Shown here one piece after another: positions 7,938-21,430 of a DNA stretch of 64,000 nucleotides. The DNA lies in the NCBI RefSeq assembly GCF_900103325.1, contig NZ_FMXM01000003.1, forward strand, positions 545,755 through 609,754. The letters run 5' to 3'. The position numbers and the translations under genes were made by a program. This DNA comes from Mesorhizobium qingshengii (GTDB lineage Bacteria; Pseudomonadota; Alphaproteobacteria; Rhizobiales; Rhizobiaceae). The notes beneath the pieces are model-generated. The model worked only from the letters and a program-made list of their open reading frames with translations, was not told the origin of the DNA and did not search any database. Position 1 is the first letter of the stretch, and every line of letters starts with the position of its first letter.

Positions 7938-9206
7938 ATGGACGCCACCGACAAGGCCGCGCGGATCGTTCGAACGGTCGTTGAAACGCTGAAGCCGGGC
8001 TTTGCGGTCAAGCTGTGGACCGGCGAGCGGATTGGCCCCGCCACCGGCCCGGTGCTCACCATCAACGACCAGGATATTGCCTGGCAGATCATTCGCCGCC
8101 CGTCCTTCTCGACCCTGATCGAGATGTGGATTTCCAAAGCGGTCGATATCGAAGACGGATCACTGTTTGATTTCTACGCCCTGCCTTCGCAGGGCAAGCT
8201 CAGGTCGAAACTCAAGGCATTGCCAAAACTGGCAATCCTGCGCGACTTGCCCGCCGTTCTGTTTTCGAGAAAGCAGATGACAACGCGGGTCGATCTTGCC
8301 GGACGAAACCCTTTCGTCAGCGGATCGAGCAAGGAGGCGATCCAGCACCACTACGACATCTCGAACGCCTTCTATCGGCTCTTCCTCGACGAACGCATGG
8401 TCTACAGCTGCGGTTACTTCAAGGATTTCGCCAACGGCATCGATGAGGCGCAGGCCGACAAGCTCGACCATATCTGCCGCAAGCTGCGGCTGAAGCCCGG
8501 TGAAAGATTGCTCGACATAGGCTGCGGCTGGGGAGCGATGCTGATCCATGCCGCCAAAAATTATGGCGTCACCGGCCACGGCGTCTCGCTGTCGGAAGCC
8601 CAGACGAACCTCGCCCGCGAGCGCATTCGCGCCGAGGGGCTGGAGAACAAGATCACCATCGAGATAAAATCCTACGCCGAGCTCACTGGCACCTTCGACA
8701 AGATATCGTCGATCGGCATGTTCGAGCATCTGGGGCTCGCCAACCATGCCGCCTACTTCTCCACCATCCACCGGCTGCTGAAGCCAGGCGGCATCTATCT
8801 GCATCACGCCATCACCAGGCGCAGCAAGGGCGACATGAAGAAGACCCTGCGCAAGGGGCCGGAATACAAGGCGCTGATCAAATACATCTTCCCCGGCGGT
8901 GAACTCGACACGATCGGCATGACGCTCGGCAATCTCGAGGCGCACGGCTTCCTCGTCCACGACGTCGAGAATCTGCGCGAGCATTATGCGCGCACCTGCA
9001 GGTTGTGGGCCGAGCGCCTTCATGCACGATTCGACGAGGCGATCGCCGAGGTCGGCGAGGCCAAGGCGCGTCTGTGGCTGCTCTACCTGACCGGCTGTTC
9101 GATCACCTTCGAACGCGCTTCGGCGCAGATTTTCCAGACTGTCGCCACCAAGCGCGCGCGCGGCTCGAGTGGCCTGCCGCCAACGCGGGCGGATCTGTAC
9201 CGGTAG
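7938..9206 (+). CDS. cfa: Cyclopropane-fatty-acyl-phospholipid synthase
   Basis: A 422-residue SAM-dependent enzyme that adds a methylene bridge across the double bond of membrane phospholipid acyl chains. The N-terminal lipid-binding domain is followed by the SAM site LLDIGCGWGAM (about residues 191-201) and the Cfa signature YSCGYFKD, with the family's conserved FEHLGLANHAAYF. GGGAGGAAGC directly precedes ATG 7938; the open frame reaches further upstream but without a good start. Cyclopropanation typically protects membranes in stationary phase and acid. Its stop is one base from the stop of the convergent MOSC gene. Confidence 0.92.
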   Translation: MDATDKAARIVRTVVETLKPGFAVKLWTGERIGPATGPVLTINDQDIAWQIIRRPSFSTLIEMWISKAVDIEDGSLFDFYALPSQGKLRSKLKALPKLAILRDLPAVLFSRKQMTTRVDLAGRNPFVSGSSKEAIQHHYDISNAFYRLFLDERMVYSCGYFKDFANGIDEAQADKLDHICRKLRLKPGERLLDIGCGWGAMLIHAAKNYGVTGHGVSLSEAQTNLARERIRAEGLENKITIEIKSYAELTGTFDKISSIGMFEHLGLANHAAYFSTIHRLLKPGGIYLHHAITRRSKGDMKKTLRKGPEYKALIKYIFPGGELDTIGMTLGNLEAHGFLVHDVENLREHYARTCRLWAERLHARFDEAIAEVGEAKARLWLLYLTGCSITFERASAQIFQTVATKRARGSSGLPPTRADLYR

Positions 9207-9207
9207 C

Positions 9208-9956
9208 TTACAGGAAGCGCATCGCGTCGCCGACCTCGACGTTGGCCGGCCGATCGACCGTGCAGTAGACGCCGAGATTGTGCGCGTTGTGGCGAACCAG
9301 ATTGCGCAGGACCGCCGGGTCGGGGTCGAAGCCATCCTGGCCGATGATGGTGAAGCCGCAACGGCGGCAGGGTTCTGAGATGGTCAACAGCAATTCGCCG
9401 ATCGCGAGCTTGCGGCCGATCCATTCCGTCTCCGGAAACGAGCCTTCCACCGGAGCCATGTCGACAACGATGTTGGGGCGGAAGCGACGCGGGTCGGCGG
9501 TCCCCTCCGGATGCAGCGCCTTCAGCCGCGCCAGCGACGCCGTGGTCAGAAGGTGGATCGGGGCCTTGCGATAGCGTTCCGCTGTCAGCGGGCCGGAGTA
9601 GCCGGGGGCAGCGTACTCCCTGCGAAACGGCCGGATCGAGGCTTCGAAGTCGAGATAGGCGGATACGGCGCGGTCACTTTCAGCGCCGGGAGCAGGCAGC
9701 CATTCGCCGTCGGGAATGGCGACTTCAAGCTCGCGGGCGAGACTCAACCGGGTCCTGATGCGCGGGACCTTGTGCCATTTGGCGTCGCGATCAGGCCGGG
9801 CGATTTCATTGTCGGTGGCATCGACCAGGCCGAACATGCGGTCGCCCACGATGCCTTCGACCTCGATCGAGATCGCCTCCAGGCGCTCGCCGGCAAGCGA
9901 ACTCGCCGGGTAGCGCCAGAGCTCGCTGACAGTGCCCAGCAAAGCCTCGTCCCACA

Positions 9957-9957
<1 letters not shown>
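9208..9957 (-). CDS. MOSC-domain protein (YcbX/mARC-like)
   Basis: A 249-residue protein with an N-terminal MOSC beta-barrel (GTVSELWRYPASSLAGERL) and a C-terminal MOSC domain. The conserved molybdenum-ligand cysteine of the mARC/YcbX group fits C197 or C200 in EPCRRCGFTIIG, and a further Cys is present at VYC (residue 232). Relatives bind the molybdenum cofactor and reduce N-hydroxylated compounds with an electron-transfer partner; no ferredoxin-like domain is fused here, so a separate partner would be needed. ATG 9957 shares its A with the acs stop (TGATG), so the gene is translationally coupled to acs. Confidence 0.8.
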
Positions 9958-11912
<1,955 letters not shown>

Positions 11913-12215
11913 TTTTCACTTTCCTCCCGAACCAAACCGCCGGCTTGAAACGCCGGCGGGGATCACGGCGACGGGGCCGCGAATTCGGCGGCATTATTAC
12001 CAGTTCCGCGGTGACGGCAACATTAGACGTTGGATTCGCGTGGCGGGATGCCGCAGGTGTGCTCTCCGGTGCTGTCAGCACTCGACGAAGCTCGCTGCTA
12101 ACTGCATGTTTTTGCGCGGAAAACCCGCTTGCGATCAGGAAAAATCAATAGACAGTTAAGCAACGGTGCGCACAATCCAGCGTTGGGAGGAAGGAGAAAC
12201 AACCTGGGGACCGCC
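11913..12215. other. Divergent intergenic region between acs and usg
   Basis: 303 bases without a supported gene; it must hold the promoters of acs (leftward) and usg (rightward). GGAAAG close to the acs start can serve as its ribosome-binding site. No recognisable operator was found. Confidence 0.5.
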
Positions 12216-12488
12216 ATGCGCGACCATTCCGAAATGGACCTGATGCTCAAAGGCTACGGCTTGACCACGGCCAAGATCCTTTATCATTTCCCCGACCATC
12301 CGCATCTGCTGCAGAGCTTCATCTGGCAGGATTACGACCTGGCGCCGAAGTTTCCGGTGCTGATCCGGTTCATCGAGTTCTGGAAGGCCAGGCTCGACGG
12401 GCCACTGCATTCAGTCAGCTACACGCACCAGAAGCTGATCGCGCCGAACGAATGGCGCAAGGTCGACGGCGAGTTCGTGCTGCACTGA
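12216..12488 (+). CDS. usg: Usg-family protein
   Basis: A 90-residue protein of the Usg family (PF06233), recognisable by LKGYGLTTAKILYHFPDHP and LLQSFIWQDYDLAPKFPVL followed by FIEFWKARLDG. The family is small, soluble and restricted mostly to Alphaproteobacteria; its biochemical role is not established. ATG 12216 has GGGGA five bases upstream. The open frame extends to 12129, but the upstream part does not resemble the family. ATG 12234 is an alternative start. It is monocistronic and divergent from acs. Confidence 0.82.
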   Translation: MRDHSEMDLMLKGYGLTTAKILYHFPDHPHLLQSFIWQDYDLAPKFPVLIRFIEFWKARLDGPLHSVSYTHQKLIAPNEWRKVDGEFVLH

Positions 12489-12541
12489 GCGCAGTAGCAA
12501 GGCGTTTTATCGACCACTAGTGATGGCACAAACGCGCATGG

Positions 12542-12600
12542 CGTCATCATCCCTGGGCGAAGCAGGAGCGAAGCTCCGTCGCGGAGACCCTGGGATGACG
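12542..12600. repeat. REP-like intergenic palindrome
   Basis: A 59-base imperfect inverted repeat. The left end CGTCAT(CAT)CCCTGGG mirrors the right end CCCTGGGATGACG. The centre GCAGGAGCGAAGCTCC contains GGAGC/GCTCC. It lies between usg and the convergent aldo/keto reductase and could form a long hairpin. This type is known, from memory, as a dispersed rhizobial palindrome. Confidence 0.6.
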
Positions 12601-12627
12601 AGGTTAGGGAGGCTTCGATAGCGTCGA

Positions 12628-13662
12628 TCAGACCGCCGGCGGGTTGAGCCGGGCGAAACCTTCCTGGCGGCGATAGGGGAAATACGGGTAGGGCGCGGTG
12701 ACTTCGCTCGCCGCGTCGAGTTTCCTGATCTGCTGCGGCGTCAACGTCCAGCCGACGGCGCCGAGGTTCTGGCGCAGCTGCTCCTCGTTGCGGGCACCGA
12801 TGATGACCGAGGAGACAGTCGGGCGCCGCAGGAGCCAGTTGATGGCGATCTGTGGCACGCTCTTGCCTGTCTCCTCGGCCACCGCGTCAAGGGCATCCAT
12901 GACGCGGTAGAGATGCTCGTCCTCGACCGGCGGGCCGAAGCTTGCCGTGTCATGCAGCCGGCTCTTTTCCGGCAAAGCCTGGCCGCGGCGGATCTTGCCG
13001 GTCAGGCGGCCCCAGCCGAGCGGGCTCCACACCAGGGCGCCGACGCCCTGGTCGAGGCCAAGCGGCATCAGCTCCCACTCATAGTCGCGGCCGACCAGCG
13101 AATAGTAGACCTGATGCGCGACATAGCGCGGGTAGCCGTGCCTGTCGGCCAGCCCAAGCGACTTCATCACTTGCCAGCCGGAAAAATTGGAGACGCCCAC
13201 ATAGCGCAGCTTGCCGGCGCGCACGAGCTCGTCCAGCGTCGACAGCACCTCCTCGATCGGCGTGCCGGCGTCGAAGGCATGCAGCTGCAGCAGGTCGATG
13301 TAGTCGGTACCGAGGCGCTTCAGGGCGTCTTCCACCGATCTGATCAGCCGCGAACGCGACGAGCCGTAGTCGGCCGGCCCGTCGCCCATCGGCAGAGAGG
13401 TCTTGGTCGAGATCAGCACGGCATCGCGGCGGCCCTTGATGGCTTCGCCAAGCACTTGTTCCGAAGCGCCGTTCGAATAGACGTCGGCGGTGTCGAACAG
13501 GTTGACGCCGGCTTCGAGGCAGATGTCGATCAGCCGCCGCGCCTCCGTGGCGTCGCTGTTGCCCCAGGCGCCGAACAGCGGGCCGGAGCCGCCAAAGGTT
13601 CCCGTGCCGAACGACAGCGCCGGTACTTTCAGGCCCGATGCGCCGAGACGTCGATAGTCCAT
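12628..13662 (-). CDS. Aldo/keto reductase
   Basis: A 344-residue NADPH-dependent reductase of the aldo/keto reductase superfamily, TIM-barrel fold. All four catalytic residues are visible: D57, Y62, K87 and H128 (FDTADVYSNG, STKTSL, LQLHAF). The C-terminal cofactor-binding part contains VSSVIIGARNEEQLRQNL. It resembles the YajO/IolS-type group acting on small aldehydes, but the substrate is unspecified. A second member lies at 15993-17042 and flanks the same MFS/LysR pair, so the two reductases may belong to one stress or detoxification neighbourhood (inference). Confidence 0.88.
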   Translation of the reverse strand: MDYRRLGASGLKVPALSFGTGTFGGSGPLFGAWGNSDATEARRLIDICLEAGVNLFDTADVYSNGASEQVLGEAIKGRRDAVLISTKTSLPMGDGPADYGSSRSRLIRSVEDALKRLGTDYIDLLQLHAFDAGTPIEEVLSTLDELVRAGKLRYVGVSNFSGWQVMKSLGLADRHGYPRYVAHQVYYSLVGRDYEWELMPLGLDQGVGALVWSPLGWGRLTGKIRRGQALPEKSRLHDTASFGPPVEDEHLYRVMDALDAVAEETGKSVPQIAINWLLRRPTVSSVIIGARNEEQLRQNLGAVGWTLTPQQIRKLDAASEVTAPYPYFPYRRQEGFARLNPPAV

Positions 13663-13728
13663 TTTTCTGCTCCTGCTGGTGTGGAAGCAAGGGATGTTGA
13701 AAAGCGGTCTGGCTTTGCCAGCTGAATG

Positions 13729-14910
13729 TCACGACCGGACGGAAGCAGGCGTGCCGAGCGTGGCAGGGCGATCGAGACGCAGCGCCAGCAACGCCACGGC
13801 GAGCGCCGTGAGCGGTACCAGGGCGGCGACCCAGGGGAGCGCGCCAAGGCCGAGGCCATCGGCGATGACCGCGCCACCAAGCCAGGCACCGGCGGCATTG
13901 CCGAGATTGAAGGCGGCGATGTTGAAGGACGAGGCGAGGCTCTGGCCGGCACCCTGCGCCTTTTCCAGCACCCACATCTGCAGTGGCGCAACGGTGGCGA
14001 AGGCGGCGGCGCCCAGCAGGCCGACATAGATGACGGCCATGACCTGGCTGTGGATGGCGAAGCTCATGGTTGCCAGCACCAGCGCCAGCACCACGAGACT
14101 GCCCAGCACGGCCGGCACCAGCCAGCGATCGGCGACCTTGCCGCCGGCGAGATTGCCGGCGATCAGACCACCGCCGAAGACGAGCAGGATCGGCGACACG
14201 GCCGCTTCGTGGAAGCCGGTGATCTCAGTCAGCAACGGGGTGATGTAGGTGAAGACGGCGAAGACGCCGGCGTAGCCGAGTACGGTGGTGGCGAGGCCGA
14301 GCAGGACGGGCGTGCGGCGCAGCACGGCGAGATCGGCGCGCAGGTCGCTCTTTTCAGGCGCCGTCCGGCTGCGCGGCACCAGAGCCAAGATGACGGCGAA
14401 GGCCGCCAGACCGACCACGGTGACCGCCCCGAAGGTCGCCCGCCAGCCGAAGGCCTGGCCGAGCCAGGTGCCGAAGGGCACGCCGAGGATGTTGGCGATG
14501 GTCAGGCCGGTGAACATCAGCGCGATCGCCGAGGCCTTCTTGTTGGGCGCGACCAGTCCGGTGGCGACGACGGAGCCGACGCCGAAGAAGGTGCCATGGG
14601 CAAAGGCGGTGATGACGCGCGCGCCCATCAGGGTCCAGTAGTCGGGGGCCAACGCACAGGCGAGATTGCCAAGCGTGAAGATCGCCATCAGCGCCAGAAG
14701 CACGGTCTTGCGTGGCCAGTTGCCGGTGGCGATGGTCAACAAGGGCGCGCCGATGACGACGCCGAGCGCGTAGCCCGAAATGAGCTGGCCGGCGGCCGAG
14801 ATCGAGACGCCGAGATCCTTGCTGACATCAAGCAGCAGACCCATGATGACGAATTCGGTGACACCGATGCCGAAGGCACCGGCGGCGAGGGCGTAGAGAG
14901 CTAGAGGCAT
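13729..14910 (-). CDS. MFS transporter, AraJ/NepI-type efflux permease
   Basis: A 393-residue inner-membrane transporter with 12 predicted membrane helices. It starts MPLALYALAAGAFGIGVTEFVIMGLL and contains the DHA1-type region LISGYALGVVIGAPLLT, typical of the AraJ/YdhP/NepI group of drug or sugar efflux pumps. The frame is open to 15033, but the first membrane helix begins at ATG 14910. It is divergent from the LysR regulator at 15036, separated by 125 bases, a common layout in which the regulator controls the exporter. Substrate unknown. Confidence 0.85.
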   Translation of the reverse strand: MPLALYALAAGAFGIGVTEFVIMGLLLDVSKDLGVSISAAGQLISGYALGVVIGAPLLTIATGNWPRKTVLLALMAIFTLGNLACALAPDYWTLMGARVITAFAHGTFFGVGSVVATGLVAPNKKASAIALMFTGLTIANILGVPFGTWLGQAFGWRATFGAVTVVGLAAFAVILALVPRSRTAPEKSDLRADLAVLRRTPVLLGLATTVLGYAGVFAVFTYITPLLTEITGFHEAAVSPILLVFGGGLIAGNLAGGKVADRWLVPAVLGSLVVLALVLATMSFAIHSQVMAVIYVGLLGAAAFATVAPLQMWVLEKAQGAGQSLASSFNIAAFNLGNAAGAWLGGAVIADGLGLGALPWVAALVPLTALAVALLALRLDRPATLGTPASVRS

Positions 14911-15015
14911 GGCGGTTTCCACTTCGACGACGAAGAGCGCCTGTCCAAACCCGCGCCCCGACCCGGAAGATCGTGTTGCCTCGCACTGTGAACCAGACTT
15001 GCAGTAGGCACATTT

Positions 15016-15036
15016 TCTGTGAAATAGATTCACAGA
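15016..15036. promoter_or_regulatory. Perfect 8-base inverted repeat over the LysR start codon
   Basis: TCTGTGAA and TTCACAGA are separated by ATAGA. The right arm ends on the A of the LysR start codon (15036). The position between divergent genes suggests an autoregulatory operator; binding there would block LysR translation or transcription start. Confidence 0.5.
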
Positions 15037-15944
15037 TGGCGAGACCCGACATCAACCGCTCCGGCGAGATCGAAGTGTTCGTGCGCGTCGTCGAGGCGGG
15101 CAGCTTTTCCGCCGCGGCGCGCGAGCTGCGCATGACGCCATCGGCGGTCAGCAAGCTGATCGCGCGGCTGGAGGCCAGGCTTGGCGCACGGCTGGTCAGC
15201 CGCTCGACACGTCGCCTGCAGATGACGCCGGAAGGCACCGCGTTCTATGAAAGTGGTCTGCGCATCCTTGCCGATATGGCGGCGGCCGAGCGCGAGGCGG
15301 CGGCGGGTGCAGCGCCGCGCGGGCGGCTGCGCGTCAACACCTACGTGCCATTCGGCGTGCACCGGCTGATCCCGCTTCTGCCACGCTTCCTGGAGCGCTA
15401 CAGAGAGATCTCGGTCGATCTGGTGCTGACCGACAGTGTCATCGACCTGATGGCCGAACGCGCCGATGTCGCCATTCGTGCCGGACCACTTGGCGAATCA
15501 CGGCTGGTGGCGCGCAAGCTCGGGCAAAGCCCGGTGGTGGTCGTTGCCGCGCCCTCATATCTCGAGGCGAATGGCACGCCGCGGACACTTGCCGAACTGG
15601 AGCGCCACAACCGCATGGGCTTCGGCTTTGTCCGCCATATTGACGGTTGGCCGTTTGTCGATGCGGCCGGCGCTGCCGTCATCATCCCCATCACGGGCAA
15701 TGCGCTTGTCGGCGACGGCGAAGCGATGCGGCTGATGACGTTGGCCGGGGTCGGCATCTCCAGGCTGGCACGCTGGCATGTGGCGCCCGACATCGCCGCC
15801 GGGCGGCTGGTGCCGCTGCTGGAGGAGTTCAACCCGGGCGACGAGGAGGTTACCCACGCCGTCTATGTCGGCCAGGGCCGTCACCTGCCGGCGCGAGTGC
15901 GTGCCTTTCTCGATTTTCTTGGCGAGAGCGTGCGGCTGACCTGA
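15036..15944 (+). CDS. LysR-family transcriptional regulator
   Basis: A 302-residue regulator. The N-terminal winged helix-turn-helix is clear (FVRVVEAGSFSAAARELRM, then SAVSKLIARLEARLGARL), followed by the periplasmic-binding-protein-like effector domain starting at RLRVNTYVPFGVH. It belongs to the group annotated near MFS exporters and reductases. ATG 15036 was chosen over an upstream in-frame start because it begins the conserved domain and sits at the palindrome. It is divergent from the MFS gene, its likely target. Confidence 0.9.
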   Translation: MARPDINRSGEIEVFVRVVEAGSFSAAARELRMTPSAVSKLIARLEARLGARLVSRSTRRLQMTPEGTAFYESGLRILADMAAAEREAAAGAAPRGRLRVNTYVPFGVHRLIPLLPRFLERYREISVDLVLTDSVIDLMAERADVAIRAGPLGESRLVARKLGQSPVVVVAAPSYLEANGTPRTLAELERHNRMGFGFVRHIDGWPFVDAAGAAVIIPITGNALVGDGEAMRLMTLAGVGISRLARWHVAPDIAAGRLVPLLEEFNPGDEEVTHAVYVGQGRHLPARVRAFLDFLGESVRLT

Positions 15945-15974
15945 CATCCCGGGAGCCGACGGGCTCCCGGGATG
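15945..15974. terminator. Strong hairpin between convergent LysR and aldo/keto reductase genes
   Basis: CATCCCGGGAGCC pairs perfectly over 13 bases with GGCTCCCGGGATG around a GACG loop, starting one base after the LysR stop. There is no clean T-tract on either side, so termination strength is uncertain, but position and stability fit a bidirectional terminator. Confidence 0.65.
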
Positions 15975-15992
15975 GTCATCATTGGCAGGGCG

Positions 15993-17042
15993 CTATGCCT
16001 TCGGCGTGAACGGCGCCGGGCGCCGGCCCGCTGTCTGGCGCTCCAGCATCCAGCCGGGATATTCGGCCGGCAAGGCGCTGACCTCGTCGAGCTTGGCGAG
16101 ATCGTCCGCGTCGAGCTTCACTTCAGTCGCGGAAAGGTTCTGTTCGAGCTGCTCCATGCGGCTTGCCCCGATGATCACGCTCATCACGAAAGGCTTGGCC
16201 AGGACATAGCCGAGCGCAACCGTGGCGACACTGACGCCATGCTTGGCGGCGATCTCGCGCATGACGGCGACGGCCGCCCAGGCGCGGTCCTCGTTGACCG
16301 GCGGGAAGTTGAAGCTGGCGCGACGGCCCTCGCCATTACCGGGCGCGCCGGGACCGTATTTGCCCGACAGCAGGCCGCCGGCCATCGGCGACCACACCAT
16401 CAGGCCGAGCTTTTCCTCGTTGAGCAGCGGCACGATCTCGCGTTCGAGGTCACGGCCGGCGATCGAATAATAGGACTGGACGGTTTCGAAGCGGGCGAAC
16501 CCCTTGCGGTCGGCGATGCCGAGCGCCTTGGCGATACGCCATGCCGCCCAGTTGGAGACGCCGACATAGCGGACCTTGCCGCTGGCGACCAGGTCATCCA
16601 GCGCCCGCAGCGTCTCGTCGATCGGCGTCACCGTGTCGGTGCCGTGCAGCTGATAGAGATCGATATGGTCGAGCTGCAGCCGTTCAAGGCTGGCGTCGAC
16701 CGAATCCATGATGTGGCCGCGCGAGGAGCCGCGCTGGTTCGGGCCGTCGCCCATGGCGCCATGGACCTTGGTGGCGATGACAACGTTCCGTCTGTCGACA
16801 GCGAGATCCCTGAGCGACTGGCCAAGCAGCCGTTCGGACTCGCCGAAGGAGTAGACATCGGCGGTATCGAAGAAATTGACACCGGCGGCGAGCGAGCGGG
16901 CGACGATCTCGTTGACGCCCTTCTGGTCGAGGCTGGCGATCAGGCCCCATTGGGCATTTTCGCCGGCGGCGCCGAATGTCATGGTGCCGAGGCAGAGTTC
17001 GGAGACGAACATCCCCGTGTTTCCAAGCTGGTTGTAACGCAT
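15993..17042 (-). CDS. Aldo/keto reductase
   Basis: A 349-residue NADPH-dependent aldo/keto reductase starting MRYNQLGNTGMFVSELCLG. Catalytic residues D59, Y64, K92 and H133 are all present (FFDTADVYSFG, IATKVHG, YQLHGTD). GGAG lies 8 bases before ATG 17042; the longer open frame has no domain content. It is paralogous to the reductase at 12628-13662, but the two are clearly diverged rather than recently duplicated. The physiological substrate is unknown. Confidence 0.88.
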   Translation of the reverse strand: MRYNQLGNTGMFVSELCLGTMTFGAAGENAQWGLIASLDQKGVNEIVARSLAAGVNFFDTADVYSFGESERLLGQSLRDLAVDRRNVVIATKVHGAMGDGPNQRGSSRGHIMDSVDASLERLQLDHIDLYQLHGTDTVTPIDETLRALDDLVASGKVRYVGVSNWAAWRIAKALGIADRKGFARFETVQSYYSIAGRDLEREIVPLLNEEKLGLMVWSPMAGGLLSGKYGPGAPGNGEGRRASFNFPPVNEDRAWAAVAVMREIAAKHGVSVATVALGYVLAKPFVMSVIIGASRMEQLEQNLSATEVKLDADDLAKLDEVSALPAEYPGWMLERQTAGRRPAPFTPKA

Positions 17043-17151
17043 GGTAAAGCTCCAGGAGAATTGTGAATGGCACAAAACAAATAGGAACGGTACGTTTCGT
17101 TTCAACCTTTGGCACAACGGACTTGCCGAACTGGTCCAAGGCCGTGGCGTA

Positions 17152-17814
17152 TCAGCGGCTGCCGAAGATCGCCGAACCGACCCTGACACTGGTGGCGCCA
17201 AAGGCGATCGCCGTCTCGTAGTCGCCCGACATGCCCATCGACAGTGTCGCGACGCCGGCTTCCTTGCCGAGCTTCTCGAGCAAGGCGAAGTGGGGGCCGG
17301 GGTTCTCGTCGGCCGGCGGGATGCACATCAGGCCTTCGATGACGAGGCCATGGATATCGCGGCAGCGGGCGACGAAGGCCACCGCGTCGCGTGGCTCGAT
17401 GCCGGCCTTTTGCGGCTCGGAGCCGGTGTTGACCTGGACGTAGAGTTCTGGCGCCCGGCCTTGCCGGGCGATCTCCTTGGCGAGTTCGGCGGCGATCTTC
17501 TCGCGATCGACCGTCTCGATGACGTCGAACAGCGCCACTGCTTCCTTGGCTTTGTTGGATTGTAGCGGGCCGATCAGGTGCAATTCGATATCCGGGAATG
17601 CCTGCTTCAGCGCCGGCCATTTGCCCTGCGCTTCCTGCACGCGGTTCTCGCCGAAGACGCGCTGGCCGGCCTCGATGACCGGGCTTATGTCGGCTGCATC
17701 GAAGGTCTTGGAGACCGCGACCAGCGTCACCGCGCCGGCTTCGCGACCAGCCTCTCGCTCGGCGGCGGCGATCTTCGTCTTGACCGCGAAAAACTGCTGA
17801 ACGGCGTTGCCCAT
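17152..17814 (-). CDS. YggS/PLPBP-family pyridoxal phosphate homeostasis protein
   Basis: A 220-residue single-domain TIM barrel that binds pyridoxal 5'-phosphate through K36 in LVAVSKTFDA. Conserved family blocks are FGENRVQEAQGKW, HLIGPLQSNKAKEA, MGMSGDYETAI and VRVGSAIFG. Members have no confirmed catalytic activity and instead buffer PLP and affect amino-acid balance. It is divergent from leuS with about 155 bases between them. Confidence 0.92.
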   Translation of the reverse strand: MGNAVQQFFAVKTKIAAAEREAGREAGAVTLVAVSKTFDAADISPVIEAGQRVFGENRVQEAQGKWPALKQAFPDIELHLIGPLQSNKAKEAVALFDVIETVDREKIAAELAKEIARQGRAPELYVQVNTGSEPQKAGIEPRDAVAFVARCRDIHGLVIEGLMCIPPADENPGPHFALLEKLGKEAGVATLSMGMSGDYETAIAFGATSVRVGSAIFGSR

Positions 17815-17969
17815 ATGCGAATCCCGCTGTTTTGACCCGCGTTTTTACCCTACGCGATGCCCATATGGTTGACGGGTTTGCCAAACCATGGTGAACACCC
17901 GGACCACATTCCCTGAACCGCCGAGCTGTCGCCCGCGGTCCGCGCCTGCTTTTAAGTGAAAAACATCCG

Positions 17970-20580
<2,611 letters not shown>

Positions 20581-20594
<14 letters not shown>

Positions 20595-21165
20595 TCCGAA
20601 GAAGACAGACGTGAGCCGCGTGCTGCGCCACATCGCGCTTGCGGGCCTGATCGGCTCGCTTGCGCTGGTCTCGGCCTGCACGGTGCACCCGCTCTATTCG
20701 AACGCGCCGCTGTCTGCCGGCTCGAACGCCAGCGCCAATGCCGAGTTGGCGTCGATCGGCATCAAGCCGGTCAAGACGCGGTACGCCCAGCAGGTGCGCA
20801 ACAATTTGATCTTCGGATTTGGACGCGGCGCCGGCGAACCAGCGTCGCCCGCCTATTCGCTTGATCTCAGTGTTACCGAAGCCGTCGAATCCTCGGCACT
20901 TGTGCAGGTTGGGACCGATCAGGACGAGCCGACCGCCGGTTCCGTGACGCTGACCGCCAGCTACTTGCTGCACGATGCGAGTACCGGGGCGGTGATCGCA
21001 TCCGGCAAGCGCTCGATCACTTCGTCCTTCGACAGGCCGCGTCAGGAATTCGCCTCGTACCGGGCGCAGATCGACGCCGAGAATCGCGCCGCGCGCGAAC
21101 TGGCCGAAGCGCTGCAGCTATCCATCGCCCAGGACCTGGTCAGGCACGGCAAGACAGCCGGCTAG
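20581..21165 (+). CDS. lptE: LPS-assembly lipoprotein LptE
   Basis: A 194-residue lipoprotein. A signal peptide with lipobox LVSAC (C33) is followed by TVHPLYS and a two-layer alpha/beta domain of the LptE type. LptE sits in the outer membrane inside the LptD barrel and helps insert lipopolysaccharide. Primary sequence is poorly conserved in this family; the call relies on the lipobox, length and the position immediately after leuS, which is conserved in Alphaproteobacteria. The usual next gene, holA, is absent here. The 265 bases to the next gene contain only a CGTTTCACGGAAACG palindrome. Confidence 0.82.
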
Positions 21166-21430
21166 CGCCCTCTTCGTTTCACGGAAACGCAATCTCGATC
21201 TTGGTGCTCGGGTCGCTTTGCGATGGCCAAGAGCCAGATCTTCGGCTCTCCTTCTATCCCTACGCTTGTGGATGAGTGGTTGATCGTGGGTGACGATCAG
21301 CGGCCCGAATCCGATCGTCCGCCATCGCTGCGAAAGATGAGGCTCGGTCGCTCCGGCGGAGCCGACGGGAAGCAACTGTTAACCACTCGCTCCCTATTGC
21401 TCGGAGGATGTTTCGGAGTGAGTCTTGAGA

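Noticed and set aside
17875..17887. GGTTTG-C-CAAACC palindrome upstream of leuS
   Set aside because: Short and without known meaning; T-box regulation is not expected in this group.
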